From Peteryoungia aggregata LMG 23059 (GTDB taxonomy: Bacteria > Pseudomonadota > Alphaproteobacteria > Rhizobiales > Rhizobiaceae), in NCBI RefSeq assembly GCF_030814435.1, contig NZ_JAUSUW010000001.1, positions 434,001 through 498,000 of the forward strand: a stretch of 64,000 bases of DNA, written 5' to 3'. A program made the position numbers and the translations under genes. Under the pieces are notes generated by a model that worked only from the letters and a program-made list of their open reading frames with translations, was not told the DNA's origin and made no database searches. Positions 19,079-36,341 of the stretch are shown here, piece by piece (within the stretch, counting starts at the first letter, position 1; each line of letters opens with the position of its first letter).

Positions 19079-19854
19079 AGCAGTGGCTCCTGACGGAAGC
19101 GATCCGCATAGAGGAGGCCGGCGCCGAAATAGGCGGCGATCTTGTCTTCCTCAAGCAGGGTCACGAGTTCGGGGCGGGCGGTGGCAGGCACATCGGCAAA
19201 CTGTGCGGATGTGACCGCATGCACATAGAGATGCCGGACATTGCCACGACCCGTCTGGAAGACGACGAAGTTGTTCGGCAGAAGCACGGTGCGTCCACCG
19301 CCAGCAAGTTCGACCTCGTAGTAGCGGATCAGGTGTTCGGCCCGGTCGACCCAGAGGTCCTTGACGGTGCCGGCAACCTGCCGATCGCAGCCGAGCACCG
19401 CAAGACCGCACGGATCGGCAGAACCTTCGGCAAGACCGAAACCTTCTGCCACACGCAGCGGCACGATGCGGGCATCCCCATGGGCGGTCACGTCAGGCTT
19501 GTCGGAACGTTCCGCCCAGGAACCGGGGCCGATACCGGCGAGCAGCGGATTGCCGACGGGCTCAGACGGATAGCCGGGGGCCGGTGCAATGCGACGGCTC
19601 GAAAACGTGCGTGTGTCGCGCTTCAGATCCGGAACCTGCTTGATCCCCTGGCCATGTGGCAAGAGAAAGGTCTTCTTCGGCGGCACGAAGAGCCAGGGGC
19701 TCTTGTTGTAGCGGCCTGTCACATCCTCTTCGAGCGGATAGCCCTCGCGACGGTCTTCCTGACGCAGATACCAGATCAGCCCCGCGAAGAAGAGCCAGAA
19801 CGCATAAAGCACCACTTGTGCAACATCGATATTCCCAACCAACGACCCGGTCAT
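19075..19854 (-). CDS. puhA: Photosynthetic reaction centre H subunit
   Basis: Caps the L-M core on the cytoplasmic side and shapes proton uptake to QB. The protein has 259 aa, with a single N-terminal membrane helix (VAQVVLYAFWLFFAGLIWYL, residues 11-30), then QEDRREGYPLE and a long globular domain containing VPPKKTFLLPHG and TVKDLWVDRAEHLIRYYEV. ATG 19854 is chosen by the helix position and GGGAGGG upstream; a longer frame to 20007 overlaps lhaA. It is 37 bases downstream of lhaA. Confidence 0.97.
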   Translation of the reverse strand: MTGSLVGNIDVAQVVLYAFWLFFAGLIWYLRQEDRREGYPLEEDVTGRYNKSPWLFVPPKKTFLLPHGQGIKQVPDLKRDTRTFSSRRIAPAPGYPSEPVGNPLLAGIGPGSWAERSDKPDVTAHGDARIVPLRVAEGFGLAEGSADPCGLAVLGCDRQVAGTVKDLWVDRAEHLIRYYEVELAGGGRTVLLPNNFVVFQTGRGNVRHLYVHAVTSAQFADVPATARPELVTLLEEDKIAAYFGAGLLYADRFRQEPLL

Positions 19855-19891
19855 ATCCAGACCCTCCCGTGTAAAGCGCATCTGCCGGCCA

Positions 19892-21331
19892 TCAGCCGGG
19901 CAATTCCGCCAATCCAAAACGCATGTCCTGCAGATAGTCCCTCTGATAGCGCCGGCCGGTGAGCGGACCGAGAACCGCCAGGCACAGGAAGAGGAGAATG
20001 ATTTCAAAGGTGTAGACGACGAGATAGCCGGCAGCCGGCGTCAACATGGCCTCGCCCAGCGAGCCGTTCAGCGCCAAAGCATTGATCGTGTTCTTGATCA
20101 CGCCGCCCGCAAGCATGGCCGCCCCGATGCCAGTCGCCTGCACGGCACCCCAGGCACCGACGACGAGGCCACTGTCGGAGCGCTCGGCAATGCCCATCGC
20201 CGCCAGCATGGTGCCGACGGCAAACAGTCCGCCCCCGAGGCCGATGCCGAAAGCGCCCAGATGGAAGAGCGCGTTGACGCCAAGCGGCGAGGCGAAGATC
20301 ACGGCGGAGAACGCGCAGATCCCGATCAACAATCCGCGCGCGGCGACCCGGTACATCTGCGCGCCATGCTGCAGGCTATGGGCCGCCCAGGCGAAGCCGG
20401 CCATGGTGCCAAGAGCCCAGATCCCCGTCAGGCGCGTGGTCTCACCGACCGAAAGCCCCAGGATCTCGCCACCATACGGCTCAAGCAGGATGTCCTGCAT
20501 CGAAAAGGCGGCAGAACCGATCGCAACAGCCACCAGCAGCCGCATCACACCAGGAGCGCTGCGGTAATCGTCAAGAGCGTCGAAGAAGCTCGAAAGGTCC
20601 CGGTCGACAGCCGTCCGGCGCACGTCGCGCGGCTCTTGCTTCCAGATCGCGATAACGTTGATGACGATGGTCAGTACTGCCGTTCCCTGGATGACCTGGA
20701 TCAGCAGCTTCGGCGAGAAATCGACGAGGAAGACGCTGTAGAAGCTGGAAGCGCCGATCATGCCCGTCAGCAGCATGAAATAGAGAAGCGCCACGACCCG
20801 CGGACGTTTTTCGTCGGGCACGAGGTCGCTTGCCAGCGCCAGCCCTGCCGTCTGCGACATATGCATGCCGAAGCCGGTCAGGATGAAGGCAAGGCTTGCG
20901 CCGGCAGCACCCGCCCATTCCGGGCCGGTCGTCTGCGATTGGAGAAGAAGGAGCGCAAACGGCATGATGGCGAGGCCACCGAACTGCAGCAGGCTGCCGA
21001 GCCAGACATAGGGCACACGCCGCCAGCCGAGCACGGATTTGTAGGTGTCGGACCGGAAACCGAAGAGCAGACGAAGCGGTGCTGCCAAAACCGGAATGGC
21101 GATCACGGCCGAAACGAGCGCAACGGAAACGCCGAGTTCGACGATCAGCACGCGGTTCAAGGTCCCGGTCAGGAGAACAAGCACGCAACCGGCAGAGACC
21201 TGAAACAGCGAAAGGCGCAGCAGCCTCGACAAGGGCATCTCGGCCGTTGCAGCATCCGCAAACGGCATGAAGCGCGTTCCGAGCTTCTGCCAGAACGCGA
21301 TCATCTTGGCGTTGGCGGCGGCGATGCTCAT
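19892..21331 (-). CDS. lhaA: LH1 assembly protein LhaA (PucC/MFS family)
   Basis: Twelve-helix membrane protein of 479 aa that helps LH1 assembly, possibly by delivering bacteriochlorophyll. It has the PucC-family blocks NRVLIVELGV, LLFGFRSDTYKSVLGWRRVPY, MQDILLEPYGGEILG and SGLVVGAWGAVQATG. It lies in the bchM-lhaA-puhA order found in most alphaproteobacterial PGCs and overlaps bchM by 4 bases. A second family member (33734-35098) is described separately. Confidence 0.95.
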   Translation of the reverse strand: MSIAAANAKMIAFWQKLGTRFMPFADAATAEMPLSRLLRLSLFQVSAGCVLVLLTGTLNRVLIVELGVSVALVSAVIAIPVLAAPLRLLFGFRSDTYKSVLGWRRVPYVWLGSLLQFGGLAIMPFALLLLQSQTTGPEWAGAAGASLAFILTGFGMHMSQTAGLALASDLVPDEKRPRVVALLYFMLLTGMIGASSFYSVFLVDFSPKLLIQVIQGTAVLTIVINVIAIWKQEPRDVRRTAVDRDLSSFFDALDDYRSAPGVMRLLVAVAIGSAAFSMQDILLEPYGGEILGLSVGETTRLTGIWALGTMAGFAWAAHSLQHGAQMYRVAARGLLIGICAFSAVIFASPLGVNALFHLGAFGIGLGGGLFAVGTMLAAMGIAERSDSGLVVGAWGAVQATGIGAAMLAGGVIKNTINALALNGSLGEAMLTPAAGYLVVYTFEIILLFLCLAVLGPLTGRRYQRDYLQDMRFGLAELPG

Positions 21332-22044
21332 GACTGGATCACCTCCATGGCCTGCGAGGTATAAAAGCCGACGGCAACCTTGTGGCTGCGCGCGGACTGC
21401 CAATGAGAGAACTCCGGATGATGCAGCATCTCGGCGACCAGCCGTGACGGATCGACAGGATAGATCGCCGGTGCGCGATTGCCGCGCGGAAAGACCTTGC
21501 CGGCGGCCAGCATGGCCCGCAGCAGACGCGATCCCGGCGCCAGCGTGAAGATCATCTGGCGCGAAGTGCGCTCGGCCAGGGTGTGAAGCACGCGCACGGC
21601 ATCGGCAGGGCGATAGTGAATGAGCACATCCATCGCGACCACGGCATCGAAACGCCCGTGACGTGGGTCGAGCATGTCGCCGCTGTGGAAGGTGACGGAG
21701 CCCTTGAAACGACCATGGGCGGCTTCGAGGTCATGCGCCCGCTGGCGGGCATGCGCGATCATTTGCGCAGACAGATCAATGCCGACGACTTCGGCACCAC
21801 GTGCGATGAGCTCGAAGGACAGAACTCCCGAGCCACAGCCTGCATCGAGGATGCGCCAGCCTGTGAGGTCCTGCGGCAGCCACGAAGCAAGCGTACCACG
21901 CATCTCTTCGCGCCCCTTGCGCACGGTGGCGCGAATGCCGCTCACCGGCTGGTCGCCGGTCAGCCGCTTCCAGGCATCGAGCGCGGTGCGGTCGAAGTAG
22001 TGTTCGATCTCGCCGGTGCGTCTGATGTAATCGGCCTGACTCAT
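21328..22044 (-). CDS. bchM: Mg-protoporphyrin IX O-methyltransferase BchM
   Basis: SAM-dependent enzyme that methylates the C13 propionate of Mg-protoporphyrin IX, giving the substrate of AcsF. The protein has 238 aa, starting with YIRRTGEIEHYFDRTALDAW and a SAM-binding motif LDAGCGSGVLSFEL (about residues 66-79). It lies 7 bases after bchL and overlaps lhaA by 4. Confidence 0.96.
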   Translation of the reverse strand: MSQADYIRRTGEIEHYFDRTALDAWKRLTGDQPVSGIRATVRKGREEMRGTLASWLPQDLTGWRILDAGCGSGVLSFELIARGAEVVGIDLSAQMIAHARQRAHDLEAAHGRFKGSVTFHSGDMLDPRHGRFDAVVAMDVLIHYRPADAVRVLHTLAERTSRQMIFTLAPGSRLLRAMLAAGKVFPRGNRAPAIYPVDPSRLVAEMLHHPEFSHWQSARSHKVAVGFYTSQAMEVIQS

Positions 22045-22051
22045 GACAACC

Positions 22052-30119
<8,068 letters not shown>

Positions 30120-30194
30120 AGCAGTCACCCCTTCTCCCGACCCCTCCCAAGGGCCGTCGGGATTACAGCGAGACTACGCCCGGCGGCATCAAAG

Positions 30195-30228
30195 TGTCAA
30201 CTTAGATTGACGTATATTTTGATTTACA
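30195..30228. promoter_or_regulatory. PpsR-type operators between bchF and the aerR-like gene
   Basis: TGT-N12-ACG at 30195-30212 (TGTCAACTTAGATTGACG, one mismatch to TGT-N12-ACA) is followed by an overlapping CGT-N12-ACA at 30211-30228. The intergenic region is AT-rich and divergent, so PpsR could control both bchF and the aerR/ppsR pair, the latter as autoregulation. Confidence 0.65.
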
Positions 30229-30339
30229 TAATTTCAAACAGGGTTCATTCTGTTCCTGCTCGTCCGACGGGAAGGCTTGCCCTGCCCATCCGACGCCGCA
30301 CAGGATCGTTTTCGCGGACGGGGGGCACGGCGCGGGAAG

Positions 30340-31290
30340 ATGGACGGATCACTTCAAGGACGCCACAATAGGCCGAACAGCGCAAAACCCGCACAAAACG
30401 AGGGTAAAAAGCCTTTCAAAGTGCTTGCTCCCGCAGGCAAGAGCGCATACCTAACCCAAAGCGAAGGAGAGACGCTCCGACGCTTGATTGAGGGGACGGT
30501 GGCTTCGATGACCGCCGAAAAGCTGTCGACGCGCTATGATCGAGGTCTGGAACACGATCGCCTCTACGAAAGGGCGCTCGCAGAGTTTCGTTTCCTGATC
30601 GTCAACCCGCGGACACGCCTTGCATCGCTGCGGGCCTTCCTCGACCACGAATTGCCGCCCGACCGCCCCAACTACGTCAAGGTGCTCTTCCTCGAGACGA
30701 TTGCCCGCCTCCTCGGCAGGGAATGGACCCAGGACGACTGCAATTTCGTCGACGTGACCATCGGCACGGCCCGCCTGCAGGAACTCGCAATCTCGCTTTC
30801 CCAGGAATTGCAGGAAAGACAGCGCGGCGACGAGACCCCGAGCGCACTGATCATGGCGCCCGATGGAGAACAGCACACCCTGATGCCGCGCCTGATCGGA
30901 CTCTTGTTCGAGAGCCTCGGCTGGTCAACACAGCTGCTGGAACCGTCGGCCACGAAGACTGCCGCCCTCGCGCGCGCCCTGGAAGGCGCCGACATCGCCT
31001 GCATCGGGTGGAGCAATATCCGCCTCGCGACGGAATTCAAGAGCCTTGTGCGCGATGTGCGACTGCTTAGGAAAGGGGCACGCCTTCCGCTGGTTGTCGG
31101 GGGCGCTGCTGCACTCGATTCCATTGATTTTCTTGTAGGTTTGGGGATTGACTGCATCTGTGACAGCGTTTACTCCGCCGTTAAAATCTGCGAAAGTTAC
31201 TATGAATTGGAAAGAATCAGCCTGCATGCTCGCGCTGCTGGCAGGACAGCAGTGGTCACACCCAGCGGAATTGATTGGCTGACTTCATGA
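30340..31290 (+). CDS. AerR/PpaA-type B12-binding antirepressor
   Basis: Probable cobalamin-binding light or redox modulator of PpsR, directly upstream of ppsR and overlapping it by 4 bases. The protein has 316 aa from ATG 30340; TTG 30277 would add 21 residues. The N-terminal ~35 residues are basic and unconserved. A helical domain follows (about 38-165, ending ELQERQRG). The C-terminal B12-binding fold begins at ALIMAPDGEQHTL, whose histidine (179) is at the place of the axial-ligand histidine of AerR, and continues GLLFESLGWSTQLLE, then VVGGAA. The usual DxHxxG pattern is not intact, as is normal for this SCHIC-type group. AerR and PpaA cannot be told apart here. Confidence 0.83.
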   Translation: MDGSLQGRHNRPNSAKPAQNEGKKPFKVLAPAGKSAYLTQSEGETLRRLIEGTVASMTAEKLSTRYDRGLEHDRLYERALAEFRFLIVNPRTRLASLRAFLDHELPPDRPNYVKVLFLETIARLLGREWTQDDCNFVDVTIGTARLQELAISLSQELQERQRGDETPSALIMAPDGEQHTLMPRLIGLLFESLGWSTQLLEPSATKTAALARALEGADIACIGWSNIRLATEFKSLVRDVRLLRKGARLPLVVGGAAALDSIDFLVGLGIDCICDSVYSAVKICESYYELERISLHARAAGRTAVVTPSGIDWLTS

Positions 31291-32738
31291 AGCCACTGAA
31301 CGGTCATAGCGGTAAGGATGGTTTCGCCGTTGCAGACGGCCTGCTGAAAACGCTTGACCTGGATTCGATCGGTTCACTTGTCACCCTTGGTGCGGACGTG
31401 GTGATGCTGGTGGACAAAGCATCGATAGTGTCGCAGATCTATTTTGCAAACAATGACTTGGCAGATTACGGCCTGGCCAACACGGTCGGCCGGCATTTGC
31501 GGGACTGCGTGACGATCGAATCCATTCCGAAGATCGACTCCATGCTGTCTGCCGGCACCAGCCGTCACCCTGTCCGGGGTTATCAGGTCAATCACAAGTG
31601 CAACGGCAAGCCCGACCTGCCCCTCGTCTATTCCGCCTACAGCGCGCAGGATTTTCCCTACACCATTGTCGTCGGCCACGAACTGCGCCAGCAGATGCTG
31701 GATCAGCAGCGTCTGGTGCAGACACAGATGGAACTTGAGGCGGACTATCGTGAACTGAAGGACGCCGAGACCCGCTATCGGACGGCATTCAAGGTCGCAA
31801 CGGTCGCCTATGTGATGCTCGACGGGGAACGACGCACGATCCTGGACGCCAACCCTGCAGCCAGTGCTCTCTTGTCTTCGGCCGGAGCCCCTCTGTCGGG
31901 AAAATCGATCCGCGACTTGTTTGGGAAGCAGGACCGGGACAGGCTGGGCGACGCGATCAGCGAAGCCCGACACAGCCCCAACCCGGTAGATCTTGATGGG
32001 ATTGTCATCGCCAAGGGAGAAACCGTCTCCCTGACAATCCGCTCCTATCGCGAAAACGGCATCACCAACCTGCTGCTCGCCGTTTGGCCGGCCGAACAGA
32101 ACCAGGAAACCAAACGCCAGCGCGGCGAGAAGGCCGTCGGCGCCGCCGCGATCGACCTGGCCGACCTTCCCGAAGCCGTTGTCCAGACAGATACGGACGG
32201 CATGGTGCTCGCCGCCAACACCCTTTTCCTCGACCTGATCCACGCTCCCTCGCTCACTCAGGTCCTCGGTCGAAGCATCGGCACCTGGTTTTCCACCTCG
32301 GCGATCGACATCCGCGTGCTCTATGCGCGTCTGCTGGATGAACCCTCCATTCGCGGCTTCACCTCGACCCTGACTGACAACCTCTCGGGCGAGAGCGCCG
32401 TCAGCCTTTCCGCTCGCCTCAATCCTGCGAACGATACGATCCAGCTGGTTGTGATCCCGCAGATGACCGCAAGCGAGCGGCTGACCATCCCCTCTCCGGG
32501 CGTCCCCGATCAGGCCGAGGGTTTCTCGGCCCTGGTCGGCAAGGTGCCACTCAAGGACCTGATCCGGGAATCGCTTGATGTCATCGAGAAGATCTGCATC
32601 GAGGCCGCCCTTGATCAGACCAGCAACAACCGTGCCTATGCCGCCGAGATCCTCGGCCTGTCGCGCCAGAGCCTCTACATCAAGCTGCGCCGCCACGGCC
32701 TTGAGGACTACCGACCGGGCGCCAACCGACCGAGTTGA
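31287..32738 (+). CDS. ppsR: Photosynthesis repressor PpsR/CrtJ
   Basis: Aerobic repressor of bch, crt and other photosynthesis genes that binds TGT-N12-ACA pairs. The protein has 483 aa: an N-terminal PAS-like domain (about 24-135), a coiled Q-rich linker (QQMLDQQRLVQTQ, 135-147), PAS1 (about 160-270), PAS2 (about 290-390) and a C-terminal Fis-type helix-turn-helix (NRAYAAEILGLSRQSLYIKLRR, cited by its ends 448-469). Only three cysteines exist (74, 105, 437). Cys437 in EKICIEAAL matches the DNA-binding-domain cysteine of Rhodobacter PpsR, but no cysteine matches Cys251 between PAS1 and PAS2. ATG 31287 overlaps the upstream stop (ATGA); TTG 31275 is less likely. Confidence 0.95.
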   Translation: MKPLNGHSGKDGFAVADGLLKTLDLDSIGSLVTLGADVVMLVDKASIVSQIYFANNDLADYGLANTVGRHLRDCVTIESIPKIDSMLSAGTSRHPVRGYQVNHKCNGKPDLPLVYSAYSAQDFPYTIVVGHELRQQMLDQQRLVQTQMELEADYRELKDAETRYRTAFKVATVAYVMLDGERRTILDANPAASALLSSAGAPLSGKSIRDLFGKQDRDRLGDAISEARHSPNPVDLDGIVIAKGETVSLTIRSYRENGITNLLLAVWPAEQNQETKRQRGEKAVGAAAIDLADLPEAVVQTDTDGMVLAANTLFLDLIHAPSLTQVLGRSIGTWFSTSAIDIRVLYARLLDEPSIRGFTSTLTDNLSGESAVSLSARLNPANDTIQLVVIPQMTASERLTIPSPGVPDQAEGFSALVGKVPLKDLIRESLDVIEKICIEAALDQTSNNRAYAAEILGLSRQSLYIKLRRHGLEDYRPGANRPS

Positions 32739-32741
32739 GTG

Positions 32742-32770
32742 ACAAATACATCTGTCAATTTAAGTTGACA
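32742..32770 (+). promoter_or_regulatory. PpsR operator upstream of bchG
   Basis: A perfect TGT-N12-ACA palindrome (TGTCAATTTAAGTTGACA) lies at 32753-32770. An ACA half-site at 32742-32744 ends exactly 8 bp before it, suggesting a degenerate partner site over the ppsR stop codon. The bchG ATG is 30 bases downstream. Confidence 0.78.
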
Positions 32771-32799
32771 CATCCTTGGGTGCGGCTTAGCCTTCATCC

Positions 32800-33723
32800 A
32801 TGGCCCAGATCCCTTCACACGTGTCGGCAGCCTCGTATCCGTCCCCTCGGGCGGTGATTGCGCTGTTGAAGCCAATCACCTGGTTTCCGCCGATGTGGGC
32901 CTTTGCCTGCGGCGCGGTTGCCACCGGCGCTGGGGTCGGCGAGCGCTGGTTGCCAGTGGCGCTCGGCATTCTGCTTGCAGGACCACTGCTTTGCGGCACG
33001 AGCCAGGCGGTCAACGACTGGTTCGATCGCCATGTCGACGCCATCAATGAACCGGACCGGGTCATCCCCTCCGGCCGCATGCCGGGCCAATGGGGGCTGT
33101 TTGTCGCCATCGTGATGTCTGTTCTGTCGATGGCAGTCGCCAGCCTGCTCGGATCGCTGGTCTTCATCGCCGCCCTCGTCGGCCTGGCCCTCGCCTGGGC
33201 CTACAGCGCCCCGCCCTTCCGCTTCAAGCAGAACGGCTGGATCGGCAACGGCGTGGTGGGTCTGAGTTACGAGACCCTGCCCTGGATCACCGCGGCGGCG
33301 GCAACGCTTGGCCAAACGCCTTCAGCGCTCACCATAATGACAGCCCTGCTTTACGGGCTCGGTGCCCACGGGATCCTGACACTGAACGACTTCAAGTCGA
33401 TCAAGGGCGACCGCCAGATGGGTGTCGACACGCTCCCGGTCCTGCACGGCGCGCGCAACGCGGCCCGGATCGCCTGTCTGGTGATGGCGACCACGCAGGC
33501 CGGAGTGATCCTTCTGTTGGCATTGGCGGGCCTTGCGACCGGCGCGGCACTTGTCGGCGCAGTTCTCGCCCTGCAGATGCTCTGCATGATCCGCTTCCTG
33601 CGGGACCCGGAGGGCAAGGCGGTCTGGTACTCGGCCGTCGGCGTCGGCCTCTATGTCAGCGGCATGATGGCAGCAGCCGTCGCTCTTGGCTCCCTACCGC
33701 TGCCATCAGGCACCGGTGTCTAG
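32800..33723 (+). CDS. bchG: Bacteriochlorophyll synthase (prenyltransferase) BchG
   Basis: UbiA-family membrane enzyme that esterifies bacteriochlorophyllide a with geranylgeranyl diphosphate. The protein has 307 aa with about eight helices. The first Asp motif is in NDWFDRHVDAINEPDR, and the second region is LNDFKSIKGDRQMGVDTLPV, both typical of BchG. It starts an operon with bch2 and bchP and has its own PpsR operator. Confidence 0.96.
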   Translation: MAQIPSHVSAASYPSPRAVIALLKPITWFPPMWAFACGAVATGAGVGERWLPVALGILLAGPLLCGTSQAVNDWFDRHVDAINEPDRVIPSGRMPGQWGLFVAIVMSVLSMAVASLLGSLVFIAALVGLALAWAYSAPPFRFKQNGWIGNGVVGLSYETLPWITAAAATLGQTPSALTIMTALLYGLGAHGILTLNDFKSIKGDRQMGVDTLPVLHGARNAARIACLVMATTQAGVILLLALAGLATGAALVGAVLALQMLCMIRFLRDPEGKAVWYSAVGVGLYVSGMMAAAVALGSLPLPSGTGV

Positions 33724-33733
33724 GAGTTCGGCC

Positions 33734-35098
33734 ATGCGACTTGAGACCGGGAACACGAAGGCGGGCCATGGGACAATCGGATTGAGCTGGTTGTCGATCA
33801 TCCGGCTCGGTCTCGTTCAGGCCGCCCTGGGGGCCATCGTGGTATTGACGACATCGACACTCAACCGCGTCATGATCGTGGAACTCGGTCTGGCGGCGGT
33901 CATCCCCGGCCTTCTCGTCGGTCTGCACTACGGCGTGCAGATCACGCGTCCGCTCTGGGGCCACAAGTCCGACACCGGACGGTCGCGGACCCGCTGGATC
34001 CTCGGAGGGCTAGCACTTCTTGCCATCGCGGGCACCGGCGCCGCCGCCACCACGCTTCTTTTCGAACAGGCCTTCCTGATCGGCCTTGCTGCGGCCTTCC
34101 TCGCCTATACGCTGATCGGCATCGGCATCGGGGCCTCCGGCACGTCACTGCTCGCGCTGATCGCCATGAAAACAGCGGTCGAACGACGGGCGGCAGCCGC
34201 GACCATCACCTGGATGCTGATGATAACAGGGATCATCGTCACCTCGGTGCTGGTCGGATCCCAGCTAGACCCCTACTCCCACGATCGGCTGATCCTGGTC
34301 ACGGCGATCACGGGTCTGGTCGCCTGTGTCGTCGGCATGATCGGCGTCGCCGGGATGGAAGCCAGACCATCCGTGGACAGCCAGGACGAACGGCCGATCG
34401 TCACTAGCTTCCGCGACAGCCTGCAAGACGTGCGCGATGATCGGGAGGCGCGCCTCTTCACCCTGTTCATCTTTCTCTCGATGCTCGCCTTCGCGACGCA
34501 GGACCTGATCCTCGAGCCCTATGCAGGGCTACTTTTTGCAATGACACCGGGAGAAACCACGGCGCTTTCGGGAACACAACATGCCGGCGTTCTGCTGGGC
34601 ATGATCCTCGTCGGGCTCTCGGGTGCTCTTTTCGGCAAGCGCTTCCCGGATCTGTCGCGCCACTTCATCACGGGAGGTTGTTTCGGCTCGGCATTGGCGC
34701 TTGCAGCGCTCGCCCTCTCGACACAATCGGCGCCCCTCTGGCCCCTCGAAATCAACATCTTCCTGCTGGGAGCGGCCAACGGCGCCTTTGCGGTCGCAGC
34801 AGTCGGAACCATGATGATCCTCGCCGGACGCGGACGGAAATCCAACTACGGCATGCGCATGGGTATCTGGGGTGCGGCCCAGGCAATCGCATTTGGACTG
34901 GGCGGCATTCTCGGGACAGTGGCGCTGGATCTCGGCCGCTGGTTCACCGCCAGCGACGCGCTCGCCTTTGCCGCCGTCTTCACGATCGAGGCAGGTCTCT
35001 TTCTGATCTCGGCCCTGGTCGCCACGCGGATCGGCCGGCAGGGCGTTCCCAGCACGTCGAACAGCATGCCCAACGCCGCCATCATGCCCGGAGAATGA
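33734..35098 (+). CDS. PucC-family MFS protein of the bchG-bchP operon (Bch2/ORF428 type)
   Basis: Twelve-helix membrane protein of 454 aa, related to LhaA and PucC. It has TSTLNRVMIVELGLAAVIPG, GVQITRPLWGHKSDTGRSRTRWI and TQDLILEPYAGLLFAM. In other alphaproteobacteria a member of this family regularly lies between bchG and bchP and is thought to move or hand over bacteriochlorophyll to BchG or the antenna. ATG 33734 follows TAGGAG just after the bchG stop; an upstream in-frame start lies inside bchG. Confidence 0.92.
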   Translation: MRLETGNTKAGHGTIGLSWLSIIRLGLVQAALGAIVVLTTSTLNRVMIVELGLAAVIPGLLVGLHYGVQITRPLWGHKSDTGRSRTRWILGGLALLAIAGTGAAATTLLFEQAFLIGLAAAFLAYTLIGIGIGASGTSLLALIAMKTAVERRAAAATITWMLMITGIIVTSVLVGSQLDPYSHDRLILVTAITGLVACVVGMIGVAGMEARPSVDSQDERPIVTSFRDSLQDVRDDREARLFTLFIFLSMLAFATQDLILEPYAGLLFAMTPGETTALSGTQHAGVLLGMILVGLSGALFGKRFPDLSRHFITGGCFGSALALAALALSTQSAPLWPLEINIFLLGAANGAFAVAAVGTMMILAGRGRKSNYGMRMGIWGAAQAIAFGLGGILGTVALDLGRWFTASDALAFAAVFTIEAGLFLISALVATRIGRQGVPSTSNSMPNAAIMPGE

Positions 35099-35135
35099 AC
35101 CCGCGAGCCGGGACACCCCGGCAGGGAGAACCGCA

Positions 35136-36341
35136 ATGCAAAAGATCTATGACGTTGCCGTCATCGGCGGGGGCCCCTGCGGGGCCATGGCAGCCGAACG
35201 CCTTGCGGAGAAGGGGCACAGCATCGTCCTGGTAGACCCGGACAATCGCATCAAGCCCTGCGGCGGCGCCATCCCATCCCGGGCACTCGTCGACTTCGGC
35301 ATCCCTGAAACACAACTTGTCGCACGTGCCAATGCCGCCCGCATCATCGCCCCCTCCGGAAGGACCGTCGACATGACGATCGGCGATATCGGCTATGTGG
35401 GCATGGTCGATCGCGCCAGCTTTGATCCGTATCTGCGACAACGCACGGCCGAGGCCGGAGCGGAGCGGCTGACAGGAAAGCTGGAAGACCTATATGAGCG
35501 TCGCGACGGCATGCTCGAATTGACAGTTTCTCCGTCCGCTCCGGATGCCGATCAGGCCACGACACACATTGCCGCGCGCCGCGTGATCGGCGCGGACGGC
35601 GCAAACTCCGCCGTACGACGGTTGATGTTTCCGGCCTCCCGCAAGCCCCCTTATGTCTTTGCCTACCACGAGATCGTCGAAAGCCCGGTGGACGCAGACC
35701 CCGGCGTATTCCGGGCCGATCGTTGCGACGTCGTCTATGATGGCGGCATCTCGCCTGATTTCTACGGCTGGGTCTTCCCTCATGGCGGGCAAACCAGCAT
35801 CGGCACCGGGACCGCCGTCAAGGGGCACAATATTCGCGAGGCGACGACGCGATTGAAGATCGCTGCCGGCCTTGGCGACTGCAGGGTGATCCGACGCGAG
35901 GGAGCCCCGCTGCCGCTGAAGCCGATGAAACGCTGGGACAATGGCCGCACCGTGGTTCTGGCCGGGGATGCCGCCGGCACCGTCGCCCCGTCCTCGGGCG
36001 AAGGCATATATTACGCAATGCTCTGCGGTCGCCTTTCGGCAGAGGCGGTGCACAAATCGCTCGTTACCAACAGTGTCGGCGCCTTGCGGGAAGCGCGACG
36101 GGACTTCATGCGCGACCATGGGCGGGTGTTTCTGATTCTCGGCATTATGCAGGCCATCTGGTACCGCAACGACCGGCTGCGCGAAAAGTTCGTGGCGATG
36201 TGCGCCGACCCGGATGTCCAGCGCCTCACCTGGGAGTCCTATCTCAACAAACGCCTGGTGAAGCGCGATCCGATGGCGCATCTACGCGTCTTCGCCAAGG
36301 ACCTCGCCCAACTCTTCGGTTTGCCGGCAGGCCAGAGATGA
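35136..36341 (+). CDS. bchP: Geranylgeranyl reductase BchP
   Basis: FAD/NADPH-dependent enzyme that reduces the geranylgeranyl tail of bacteriochlorophyll to phytyl. The protein has 401 aa. The N-terminal FAD fold is VAVIGGGPCGAMAAERLAEKG, followed by KPCGGAIPSRAL, the middle motif GADGANSAVRRLM and the later GDAAGTVAPSSGEGIYYAM. CAGGGAGA precedes the ATG. Its stop overlaps the start of the small membrane ORF downstream by 4 bases. Confidence 0.97.
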   Translation: MQKIYDVAVIGGGPCGAMAAERLAEKGHSIVLVDPDNRIKPCGGAIPSRALVDFGIPETQLVARANAARIIAPSGRTVDMTIGDIGYVGMVDRASFDPYLRQRTAEAGAERLTGKLEDLYERRDGMLELTVSPSAPDADQATTHIAARRVIGADGANSAVRRLMFPASRKPPYVFAYHEIVESPVDADPGVFRADRCDVVYDGGISPDFYGWVFPHGGQTSIGTGTAVKGHNIREATTRLKIAAGLGDCRVIRREGAPLPLKPMKRWDNGRTVVLAGDAAGTVAPSSGEGIYYAMLCGRLSAEAVHKSLVTNSVGALREARRDFMRDHGRVFLILGIMQAIWYRNDRLREKFVAMCADPDVQRLTWESYLNKRLVKRDPMAHLRVFAKDLAQLFGLPAGQR

